From JAKSUT01 sp045616505 (GTDB lineage Bacteria > Cyanobacteriota > Vampirovibrionia > Gastranaerophilales > Gastranaerophilaceae): DNA of 9,543 bases. The notes beneath the pieces are model-generated. The model made no database searches. It saw nothing but the letters and a program-made list of their open reading frames with translations, and had not been told where the DNA came from. The stretch spans positions 1 to 9,543 of the forward strand of contig JAZLGV010000110.1 in NCBI GenBank assembly GCA_045616505.1, in the 5' to 3' direction. Below, in pieces: positions 1-6,815 of the stretch. Positions within the stretch are counted from its first letter, which is position 1. Each line of letters begins with the position of its first letter. A program made the translations under genes and the position numbers.

Positions 1-93
1 ACATTTTTTGCATATAGTACCTATTTTAGTTGAACAAAAGCCACATTTTAGACTTTTTTCAGGTATTTGTTTTTTACACTTTGGACATATCAT
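1..93 (-). CDS. Zinc-ribbon protein, N-terminal fragment (cut by window edge)
   Basis: An open frame starts with ATG at 93-91 and runs off the left edge after 31 codons without a stop. The visible protein begins MICPKCKKQIPE and contains CPKC (residues 3-6), CGFC (17-20) and the start of another CxxC pair (28-31, CKKC). Regular CxxC pairs spaced 10-15 residues apart are typical of single or tandem zinc ribbons. Such domains bind zinc and often mediate protein or nucleic-acid contacts, or form the N-terminus of small membrane or regulatory proteins. The start lies only 6 bases after the stop of the sigma-like gene, so translation is probably coupled. A weak GGAT-like purine patch lies inside the end of that gene. 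The frame is too short for the ORF listing but is convincing because of its cysteine pattern. The function and total length are unknown. Confidence 0.72.
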   Translation of the reverse strand, partial: MICPKCKKQIPEKSLKCGFCSTKIGTICKKC

Positions 94-99
94 TTTGTT

Positions 100-741
100 T
101 TATCCATCATTGAATACGGTTTTTACTTCTTCCATTAAACCTATTAATCGTTCTGATACTTCGGATTGTGTTATATTTAATTCTTTTGCAATATCTTTTT
201 GTTTAAGATTATCTTTGTATCTTAATTCAAAAAGTTTTAAATATTGTTTTTCAGGATATGTGTTGTTTGCAATTGCAATAGAATCGCTAAGTTTTTGTAG
301 AACTTCTTTTTTTATAACAATTTCATCATCATCGTCGTTATCATCGATATCTATGATGTTATAATCAATATTTGTTTTTTCATATTTATTAACAGGTTTA
401 CTTTCAGAAATAGGAGTTTCAATTTCTTCCTCTTCTATTTCTTCTATTTCTTCTGGTTCTTCTTTTTTGATTGATGTTTGTCTTGATGTTGTAGTTTTAG
501 GTGTAGAATTTTGTTTTCTTCCAGTATCTTTTACTTTTTGGATGATAACTGTTGTAATAATTTTATCAAGATAAATCTTTAATGAATTTTCATTTTTGAT
601 ACTTTTGATAATAAGAAAAGCTTTCTTGCTTGTTTCTTCAACAATATCATCAAACAAATCTTCATTTCCTGCGAATTTTGGATTTGCCTCGATGCGTTCT
701 TTTATAATATTAAGTTTTTCTTCTTCTATTTCTATTGCCAC
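100..741 (-). CDS. Sigma-70/ECF-like protein with reduced region 2 and acidic linker
   Basis: This 213-residue protein has two parts that align by eye with an ECF sigma factor. Residues 23-75 resemble late region 2: DDIVEETSKKAF recalls the usual 'aeDlvQetFlrAf', and SLKIYLDKIITTVIIQKVKD recalls 'slrtWLyrIarNlaid'. The conserved Trp and the basic -10-binding patch are missing, and most of region 2.1 is absent. Residues 143-210 resemble region 4: FELRYKDNLKQKDIAKELN followed by ITQSEVSERLIGL is a classic helix-turn-helix at about 181-200. Between them (76-142) lies a charged low-complexity linker with EEIEEIEEEE and DDNDDDDE. The start is GTG at 741-739, supported by an AGGA site 7 bases upstream, and an in-frame TAG lies just before it. 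The gene begins 29 bases after the large acidic membrane protein, so the two are probably one operon. It could be a true sigma factor, a non-sigma regulator with a region 4 fold, or a degenerate sigma. The DNA-binding half is the more certain one. Confidence 0.75.
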   Translation of the reverse strand: MAIEIEEEKLNIIKERIEANPKFAGNEDLFDDIVEETSKKAFLIIKSIKNENSLKIYLDKIITTVIIQKVKDTGRKQNSTPKTTTSRQTSIKKEEPEEIEEIEEEEIETPISESKPVNKYEKTNIDYNIIDIDDNDDDDEIVIKKEVLQKLSDSIAIANNTYPEKQYLKLFELRYKDNLKQKDIAKELNITQSEVSERLIGLMEEVKTVFNDG

Positions 742-748
742 TTTATTG

Positions 749-752
749 TCCT
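749..752 (-). promoter_or_regulatory. Ribosome binding site fixing a GTG start
   Basis: On the minus strand AGGA lies 7 bases before GTG at 741-739. The protein has no other Met or plausible start near its N-terminus, and an in-frame TAG sits immediately upstream. This site therefore decides the unusual start of the sigma-like gene. Confidence 0.6.
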
Positions 753-770
753 ATATTGTTATAATTTATT

Positions 771-3700
771 TTAGAAATTAATTATAAGAGTTGCGTCTGC
801 ACCTGATTTTCTGATTTCATCAGTAGGTACTTTTAGATATTTCATAGTGTCTTTAACGCATTGTAATATTAGTTTGTCTATTTTTTTAGAACCACTTGAT
901 TTTTGAATGGTTACATTTTTCAAGTTTCCTGTTTGGTCAAGACTTAAATCAACAATAATGCTGTCAGAATAAGCTAATTCATTTAATAATAATAGTTCGT
1001 TTTGAATATTAATTTTTAAATTTTTACCAGCCATTTGAAGGTATTTTCTGAATGCATCATTATATGCTAAATCTTCAGAAACTTCCCAAGCAACTTTTGT
1101 TATATTTGTATTTACAGGCTCAGATGAAAAGGCGTTTGACATAACTTGTCCTGAATCCATTTGAGTGTTTTCTGCCAAGCTTGATTGTTGTTCAATACTT
1201 TCGTTTTGATATTGTGTGTCCATTCCAAGATTTTGAGCATCTTGTTCTGTCAAAACGTCATCTTGTCCGTCTGTATTTGGAGATTGATTATTAACCATTT
1301 CTTGAGCATTGTTTAAATCTACATTGTTATTGTTTTTAGGTGTAATAGCACCAATAACAAGTGATGTTGCAACTACACAAGCTAAAGATGCTGCAATCAT
1401 CATTTTTTTATCAGTTTTTATTTTGTTTACAAATTTAGTAACAGAAGGGAATAGGTTTGGAATTTCTGGAGTTCTTCCTTCTTTGAATAATACTTTCAAT
1501 GTATTATCTGTTGCTTCTGTTGTGTCGTTTTCTTCATTAGTATTTTCTTCTGTATTACTTGATTGTGTTGAAAAATCACTTGCTGAAGATTCGTTTTCGT
1601 CTGAAGTATTTATATTATTTAAGAAATTATCAATATCCGAAATTAAAGCATCAGAAGTGTCAATATTATCTAAATCTATATTTTCGGTATTTATATTTAC
1701 TTCAGAAGATAATTTCATGATGCCTTCATCATTTAAATCAAAATCAGAAGAATTAATGCTATTTTCTGTTTCATTAAGAATATCTGTTATATCATCAAAT
1801 GTTGTTTCATTATTTGTTTTATTTATAAAATCAGAAGCTAATTCATTTTCAGTATTCATGATATTGTCAATATCTAAATTTTCATCAGATGTTTCATTTA
1901 TGCTTGTATCGACATTTTCTATATCTTCTATGTCAAGATTTGTAACTTTGCTTGATTCTGCATCTATTCCTTGTATAGATTTCATGTAATCAGGCATATC
2001 ATTATCAAGTCCCATTTCAACACTTGTAATTCCTTCAAATATTGGTTCTGCTTCAGTATTTGCAAGAGGGGAATCAGGGTCAAATTCGGCTTGAACTTCT
2101 TCTATTGATATGTCGCTTAAATCAATATTTTCTTCAATGTCTGAATTATCTTCTTCGACATTAACAATATCTAGTTCGTCATTTGATGTGTCATCAATAT
2201 CGTTAGAAATTTCTTCGATATCAATTTCAGTATCAATGTTATCTTCAACTTCATCATTTGTATTTTGTTCTTCATCTGATGATTTTTCTTCGTTCATATA
2301 TGCGTTTTCATCGCTATATACATCTTCATCGTCTTCTAGCATTGGTGCAGATGGTTTGTATTCTTGTTCTGTTTTATCAGCACTTATGCTGTTTTCAAAA
2401 GTTTCATCAAGCATTGATGCAGAAGGTTTATATTCGTAAGCTTCATCATTATTGGTTTCTCCAAAACCTCCAATAGGTTCAAAAGAATCAAGTGGCATTA
2501 ATCCGATACTTAAATCTTCTGAGTCTAACATACCGAGTGGTTGAATTCCATTGTCAAAATTATCAAAATTTTCATTTGTTGTTTCGTAATTTTTTGTTTT
2601 GACATCTTCTTCCACTTCATCAGCTACTTCAGGTTCTTCTGAATATTCTTCTATTTCAATGTCTTTTTCATTATTGATTTCGTTATTTTCCAATGTTTCC
2701 TCAGTAATGTTTTCTATTTCAATATCATCGTTTTCTTCTTCAATTTCAACATTGTTATTGATTTCTTCAATATCAAAATTATTATCAGTTTCTATATTTT
2801 CATCAAGTTCAATGTTTTCAATTTCTTCTATTTCTTCTATTTTAACATCTTCAAATGTTTCTTCAATGTTTAAAACATCAGTTTCTGAATTTTCGTCAAT
2901 TTCAAATTCTTGGATATCAAGATTATCATTTTCTTCACTTGTTCCTTCAAATAAAGATTCAAAATCGTCAATGTTTGTTGTTTCATCAAGTTCTGTTTCA
3001 GTATTTTCAATTTCTTCAATTTGAACTTCTTGAATATCATTGTTGTCTATTTCAACATCATTAGCAACTAATTCTTCAATATCAGAATTTTTAATTTCTT
3101 CTATTTCTTCTATTTCTTCTATTTCTTCTATTTCTTCAACTGGTTCTGTGATGTTTTCAATGTTATTTGATAGAGTATCTTCAATATCATCTAAATCAAT
3201 GTCTGAAAGCGTATCATCAACATTTAAAACATTTTCGGTTGAGTTTTTAATGTTACTTGCAACTGCATCAGTAACGCTTCCTGCAATATCAGCAATTCCT
3301 CCAACAAGTGCTTCAGTTGCACCTTGAGTTGCATCTTTTGCAATTTCACCAACAACATTTTCTGCGGCGTTGGCTGCGATTGCTCCTGCAGCAACAATTC
3401 CTGCTGCTCCTGCTAATGCAATACCTGCATCTTTTAAGATTTCACCAGTATTGTTTGTTGATGTTTTTTCTTTTTCTTCAGTATCAGTTGTCGTTTCTTC
3501 TTCTGACATCAATTCGTTTAAGAAATCTTCTGATTCTTCATTGATATCTGTTGATGAAGAATTTTCTAATTCTTTTGTTTCAATTAAATCGGACAATACT
3601 TCTTCGATAATTTCAGCTTTTTCTTCTTGTTGAGTTTGTTCTTCGTTTTCTTCGTTTTGGTATAATTCTTGAGTGCCAACAATACCTAATAAGTTGTCTT

Positions 3701-4403
3701 GTTGAAGATTTTCATCTGTTGCGATTTTTTTAGATAAAAATTCAAAGTTTTCAAATTCTACAAGTTTTTCTCGCAAATCATAGTTGTAAAGAAGAGTATG
3801 CAACAATACTTTCAAACTTTTCTTTGAAATTTCTGTGTCAGTAACAGTTAAGAAAAAGCTTTCTGCTTGAGTAATTTCTTCTTGTGATATTTGTTTTTCT
3901 TCTGGAGAGAAGTTATTTAAGAATGTTTTAATTGTTTCAGGATTTTTTAATTCGTCTAATTCAACAAAATAATAATCTTTGTTTTCATTATTTTTGTTGA
4001 TGTCTTTTGGTTCAATGTATCCTAAGAAAGTTGCACTTGTAACGCTATTGTTTAACTTAAAAATAAGATAAACATCAGGGTAGATTTCGTTTTCTTCGTG
4101 TGATTTTGGGATAAATAGTTCTTCTTCGTTAAATACAATTCTAACATCTGCGTGAATGTTATTGCAGTAAATGTCTGAAATATCAATGTTTTTTAAGACA
4201 TTGTGTATTGTATATAAACTGTATAAATTGTTTGCATCAAGTTTTTGGGAGAATAAATATTTCATTGCAATTCTGCCGCCCAAAATGTTTAGAAAAGCTC
4301 TTTTTCTTATAATTTGGTCAGCAATATCTAGAGAAGATAATTTTGCGTCTTTTATATCTTCCTTTTCTATTTCAATGATATTTTTATCATTAAAAATTTT
4401 CAT
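771..4403 (-). CDS. Giant acidic single-pass membrane protein: DUF1822-like N-terminus, TonB-C-like C-terminus
   Basis: The protein has 1210 residues. Residues 1-230 look folded and soluble. The stretch 80-165 (DVRIVFNEEELFIP, then YPDVYLIFKLNN, FLGYIEPKDI, DYYFVELDELKN) is reminiscent of the cyanobacterial DUF1822 family, a resemblance seen by eye only. Residues 325-385 are Gly/Ala-rich (AGAAGIVAAGAIAANAA) and could be a membrane-active or glycine-zipper helix. Residues about 395-970 are Asp/Glu/Asn/Ser-rich low complexity with EEI tandem repeats (423-437) and two copies of EYKPSAxML (657, 681). A basic patch (KFVNKIKTDKK) precedes one clear TM helix (1001-1021), so the large N-terminal part is predicted cytosolic. 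The extracytoplasmic C-terminus has a polar linker, then 1145-1210 (IIVDLSLDQTGNLKNVTI, KSSGSKKIDKLI, MKYLKVP) with the 'dG.v..v.v.kSSG...lD' pattern of TonB C-terminal domains. Classical TonB is about 240 residues with its TM helix at the N-terminus and a Pro-rich linker, so this layout is very different. A purine-rich site (AGGGAGAG, 4413-4420) lies upstream of the ATG. No exbB or exbD is nearby. The actual function is unknown. Confidence 0.8.
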   Translation of the reverse strand: MKIFNDKNIIEIEKEDIKDAKLSSLDIADQIIRKRAFLNILGGRIAMKYLFSQKLDANNLYSLYTIHNVLKNIDISDIYCNNIHADVRIVFNEEELFIPKSHEENEIYPDVYLIFKLNNSVTSATFLGYIEPKDINKNNENKDYYFVELDELKNPETIKTFLNNFSPEEKQISQEEITQAESFFLTVTDTEISKKSLKVLLHTLLYNYDLREKLVEFENFEFLSKKIATDENLQQDNLLGIVGTQELYQNEENEEQTQQEEKAEIIEEVLSDLIETKELENSSSTDINEESEDFLNELMSEEETTTDTEEKEKTSTNNTGEILKDAGIALAGAAGIVAAGAIAANAAENVVGEIAKDATQGATEALVGGIADIAGSVTDAVASNIKNSTENVLNVDDTLSDIDLDDIEDTLSNNIENITEPVEEIEEIEEIEEIEEIKNSDIEELVANDVEIDNNDIQEVQIEEIENTETELDETTNIDDFESLFEGTSEENDNLDIQEFEIDENSETDVLNIEETFEDVKIEEIEEIENIELDENIETDNNFDIEEINNNVEIEEENDDIEIENITEETLENNEINNEKDIEIEEYSEEPEVADEVEEDVKTKNYETTNENFDNFDNGIQPLGMLDSEDLSIGLMPLDSFEPIGGFGETNNDEAYEYKPSASMLDETFENSISADKTEQEYKPSAPMLEDDEDVYSDENAYMNEEKSSDEEQNTNDEVEDNIDTEIDIEEISNDIDDTSNDELDIVNVEEDNSDIEENIDLSDISIEEVQAEFDPDSPLANTEAEPIFEGITSVEMGLDNDMPDYMKSIQGIDAESSKVTNLDIEDIENVDTSINETSDENLDIDNIMNTENELASDFINKTNNETTFDDITDILNETENSINSSDFDLNDEGIMKLSSEVNINTENIDLDNIDTSDALISDIDNFLNNINTSDENESSASDFSTQSSNTEENTNEENDTTEATDNTLKVLFKEGRTPEIPNLFPSVTKFVNKIKTDKKMMIAASLACVVATSLVIGAITPKNNNNVDLNNAQEMVNNQSPNTDGQDDVLTEQDAQNLGMDTQYQNESIEQQSSLAENTQMDSGQVMSNAFSSEPVNTNITKVAWEVSEDLAYNDAFRKYLQMAGKNLKINIQNELLLLNELAYSDSIIVDLSLDQTGNLKNVTIQKSSGSKKIDKLILQCVKDTMKYLKVPTDEIRKSGADATLIINF
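2331..2435 (-). repeat. Duplicated EYKPSAxML peptide motif
   Basis: In the acidic linker, EYKPSASMLDE (residues 657-667, bases 2403-2435) and EYKPSAPMLED (681-691, bases 2331-2363) are near-identical and 24 residues apart. The motif stands out from the surrounding Glu/Asp background because it carries aromatic, Lys, Pro and hydrophobic residues. This suggests a short linear binding motif or a local duplication. Confidence 0.7.
3094..3138 (-). repeat. Five tandem copies of a 9-base unit (coding Glu-Glu-Ile)
   Basis: The plus-strand unit ATTTCTTCT occurs five times in a row, the last copy ending in A. It encodes the EEI run at residues 423-437 of the giant acidic protein. Two-copy versions of the same unit occur at 2821-2838 in the same gene and at 437-454 in the neighbouring sigma-like gene. 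A 9-base unit changes protein length in three-residue steps without a frameshift. Confidence 0.85.
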
Positions 4404-4425
4404 TAAACGATTCTCTCCCTGTTAT

Positions 4426-4466
4426 ATAATTACATATATTTTAGAATAATTCAAAAATGTAATTAT
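4426..4466 (-). repeat. Long imperfect inverted repeat between the MFS and acidic-protein genes
   Basis: ATAATTACAT (4426-4435) and ATGTAATTAT (4457-4466) are perfect 10-base inverted arms. Inside them TTTT/AAAA and GAA/TTC can also pair (4439-4446 with 4450-4456), with bulges of 3 and 1 bases, giving about 17 pairs around a TAA loop. The hairpin spans the stop codon of the MFS gene (4463-4465) and ends about 22 bases before the start of the acidic gene. No T-run follows it on the minus strand, so it is not a canonical intrinsic terminator. It could be an mRNA processing, attenuation or operator site. A TTGAAT sequence that could act as a -35 element lies inside it, but no good -10 is correctly spaced. 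Confidence 0.55.
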
Positions 4467-5815
4467 TTGTTACAAATTAAGTTGTTTTTTATTTCAGTTT
4501 TGACTATTTTGTATGCTCCAAAAATTATTGCAGGTAGTGAAGTTATTAAAATCATTTTTGGAATACCTATGATTTCAGCTCCCCATGCTGTTATTAGTAC
4601 AGGAAGTGTAGAAGCAGTGCTTAGTAGAGTGAATAATATTCCAAAAACTTTTCCTCTTACCTTTGAATCTGTTTCTGTGTGCAAAATTGTTTGTGTTGGA
4701 ATTGCAATAAAAGCTGTTGCTATACCGATAAAAAATGCCACGATATAGCTATATAGCATTGGATAAGTTATATCAAATTCTTCAAGGTATATGAGTGTTA
4801 AAGATTTTGTTTTAAATTCAAATGCAATTTCTTGAGGAATAAAAGGTAGCATTGCAAAAGCAAATAGTGATATTCCGCAAAGAAGAATTCCTATATATCC
4901 TAAAAGTTTTTTATCTACTTTTTTGCAGAAATTTCCAATAAATGTTGCACCAAAAACCATGCCTATTCCACAAAATACAACAATATAAGCAAATTTTTGA
5001 GCGCCCATTGCTGGGTTGTTTGGATATAAATATTTTTGGCTTAATCCGATTGACATAATTGAAAGCATTACAATTACAGAAAATAATGCTGTCAATTTAA
5101 ACATTGCAGAACGGATTACTTGATTTTCTTTGATATATGCTAAACCTTCTTTTAAATCTTGCATAAAGTTAGATTTTTCATCATCTGATTTTTTTATTGG
5201 TCTGTGTTTTATAAAAATCAAAGAGATAGCAGCAATAAAGAAGAATGCTCCAATTCCGTAGTGAACAGAATTGATACCAAACATATTAATCATTGGATCG
5301 CCAAGTGCAAATCCAAAAATTAATGATGCCATCATTGTTGTTGTAAAAAGTGAATTGGCAGTCATTAATTGGTATTTGTTTGTTACAGATGGAATGATAG
5401 AGGCTTCAGCTGGAACAAAAAATTGTGTTATTGAAGAAAGTAAAAAAGCAAGTATATAAAGTGCTATTAGTGATTTTCCAAACAAAGGAAGTGCAAGTAT
5501 CGCAAGTCCTCTTAGAATGTTTGTGATAATCATTACAAGTTTTTTGTTCCATTTATCTATATAAACTCCTGCTATTGCAGTAAGCAAAATAGCAGGAATT
5601 GTGAAAGATATGTATAACCAACTTTGTAAACTTGTTGAGTTTCCGTTTGGGTCAAAATTTTGCGCAATAATGGTTACGAAAACTACAAAAATAATTCTGT
5701 CAGCAAATTGTGAAAATATTTGAGCTAACCACAGCAAGCAAAAACTACGATTTGCAAATAATGCTGAATACGTTCTTGCTCTTTCAAATATTGATTTTTT
5801 GTTTTCTACTTCCAT
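4463..5815 (-). CDS. MFS transporter, drug-exporter type (DHA3/MefA/EntS-like)
   Basis: A 450-residue integral membrane protein with about 12 hydrophobic segments, the usual MFS size. It opens with FANRSFCLLWLAQIFSQFAD (residues 20-39), typical of the first helix of MFS_3/DHA3 exporters ('nr.Fr.LwlaqllS.lgd'). Motif A between TM2 and TM3 is seen as GVYIDKWNKKLVMI (83-96). A second-half signature IAIPTQTILHTETDSKVRGKVFG (370-392) matches the conserved '.P.Qt.lq..vp...RGrvfs' loop of this group. A basic cytosolic loop (KHRPIKKSDDEKS, 203-215) separates the two six-helix bundles. Members export drugs, macrolides or siderophores by proton antiport; the substrate here cannot be told. It starts 19 bases after secF, so it is probably in the same transcript. 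There is no visible Shine-Dalgarno before the ATG, since the 19-base gap is almost only A, T and C, so translation may be coupled to secF. No alternative Met lies nearby. Confidence 0.9.
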   Translation of the reverse strand: MEVENKKSIFERARTYSALFANRSFCLLWLAQIFSQFADRIIFVVFVTIIAQNFDPNGNSTSLQSWLYISFTIPAILLTAIAGVYIDKWNKKLVMIITNILRGLAILALPLFGKSLIALYILAFLLSSITQFFVPAEASIIPSVTNKYQLMTANSLFTTTMMASLIFGFALGDPMINMFGINSVHYGIGAFFFIAAISLIFIKHRPIKKSDDEKSNFMQDLKEGLAYIKENQVIRSAMFKLTALFSVIVMLSIMSIGLSQKYLYPNNPAMGAQKFAYIVVFCGIGMVFGATFIGNFCKKVDKKLLGYIGILLCGISLFAFAMLPFIPQEIAFEFKTKSLTLIYLEEFDITYPMLYSYIVAFFIGIATAFIAIPTQTILHTETDSKVRGKVFGILFTLLSTASTLPVLITAWGAEIIGIPKMILITSLPAIIFGAYKIVKTEIKNNLICNK

Positions 5816-5834
5816 TTTTAATTATTTTTGTTGT

Positions 5835-6794
5835 TTATTTTGCAGCTTTTCTGTTTCTCCACACATCTACTAACATACTTGCAAAGAAGATACTAGAATA
5901 AGTACCAATTACGATACCTAAAATCATTGCTAACACGAAATCTTTTGTAGTTACACCACCAAAGAAGTATAGTGCAAGTAGTGTTATTAATGTTGTTAAA
6001 GAAGTGTTGATACTTCTAGCTAAAGTTTGATTAACACTCAAATTTACGATTTCTGAGAAACTGATTTTCTTTGAATAATATCTCAAGTTTTCTCTGATTC
6101 TATCGAATACAACGATTGTATCGTGAGAAGAAAAACCGATAATTGTAAGTATTGCAGTTACAAATAAACCATCAATTTGTACGTTAAATAGTAAACCCAA
6201 AATTGAGAATACACCCATTACGAAAAGTACGTCGTGGAATAATGAAATGATTGCAATAACTGCAAAGTCAAGTTGAAATCTAACTGTTAGGTAAACTACA
6301 ATACCAATACTTGCAAGTGCAAGTGCAATTAATGAGTTTTTAAGTAATTCTTTTCCTAATGTTGGTCCAACAGAACTTACTTGGATTAGTTCTGAATTTG
6401 AGTATTCTCCTGTTATTACGTTTGAAACTTTGTTTAATTCAGCTGTATCTTTTTCACCAATAAATTTAGTTCTTATTGATAAAATTGATTTAATTTTTGA
6501 ATTTGCTTGTGTTTCATTGTTTACGTTGATAATTTGAATAAATGGGTTTTCAATACCATTTTTTTCAAGATTAATTCTTATTTTTGCAACGTCATTGTTT
6601 TCTACGTTTTTATCAACTGAATATTGCAAAATTGTACCACCAGTATAATCAATACCGATTTTTAGTGGAGCATGGTTTTCATAAGTTATGCAAGAATAAA
6701 TCATTGCAATTACCCCAGGGATAATTAGTAAGAATGATATGAAAAACCATAAGAATTTGTATTTTTCTATGTTTATTAAATGTTTATTTTCCAT
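5835..6794 (-). CDS. secF: Protein translocase subunit SecF
   Basis: A 319-residue protein, the usual SecF length (E. coli about 323). With SecD it forms the membrane complex that uses proton flow to pull exported proteins from SecYEG on the outer face of the inner membrane. TM1 is at about 14-34, followed by the periplasmic domain opening with GIDYTGGT (47-54). VGPTLGKEL (142-150) leads into five C-terminal TM helices. The signature GFSSHDTIVVFDRIREN (220-236) carries Asp225, matching the proton-pathway Asp213 of E. coli SecF. QTLARSINTSL (256-266) carries Arg260, matching the essential Arg247. The residue before Asp225 is His, where SecF proteins most often have Asn. The gene starts 21 bases after secD, and an AGAGG site lies 11 bases before the ATG. 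The conserved motifs look intact, so the protein should be functional. Confidence 0.97.
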   Translation of the reverse strand: MENKHLINIEKYKFLWFFISFLLIIPGVIAMIYSCITYENHAPLKIGIDYTGGTILQYSVDKNVENNDVAKIRINLEKNGIENPFIQIINVNNETQANSKIKSILSIRTKFIGEKDTAELNKVSNVITGEYSNSELIQVSSVGPTLGKELLKNSLIALALASIGIVVYLTVRFQLDFAVIAIISLFHDVLFVMGVFSILGLLFNVQIDGLFVTAILTIIGFSSHDTIVVFDRIRENLRYYSKKISFSEIVNLSVNQTLARSINTSLTTLITLLALYFFGGVTTKDFVLAMILGIVIGTYSSIFFASMLVDVWRNRKAAK

Positions 6795-6815
6795 AATTGT
6801 CGTAACCTCTTTTTA

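Noticed and set aside
771..1000. Calling the large protein TonB and assigning it to iron or B12 uptake
   Set aside because: Only the last 66 residues resemble TonB-C. The topology, size and linker differ, and no ExbB/ExbD or TonB-dependent receptor gene is in the window.
3094..3138. Phase-variable frameshift tract
   Set aside because: The repeat unit is 9 bases, so gain or loss keeps the reading frame. It may vary in length but cannot switch the gene off.
1309..3633. Several long plus-strand open frames rich in Ser, Ile and Phe across the acidic gene
   Set aside because: They are antisense shadows of the Glu/Asp/Asn/Ile-rich coding sequence. Their composition is repetitive, they lack ribosome binding sites, and they overlap a single much longer convincing gene.
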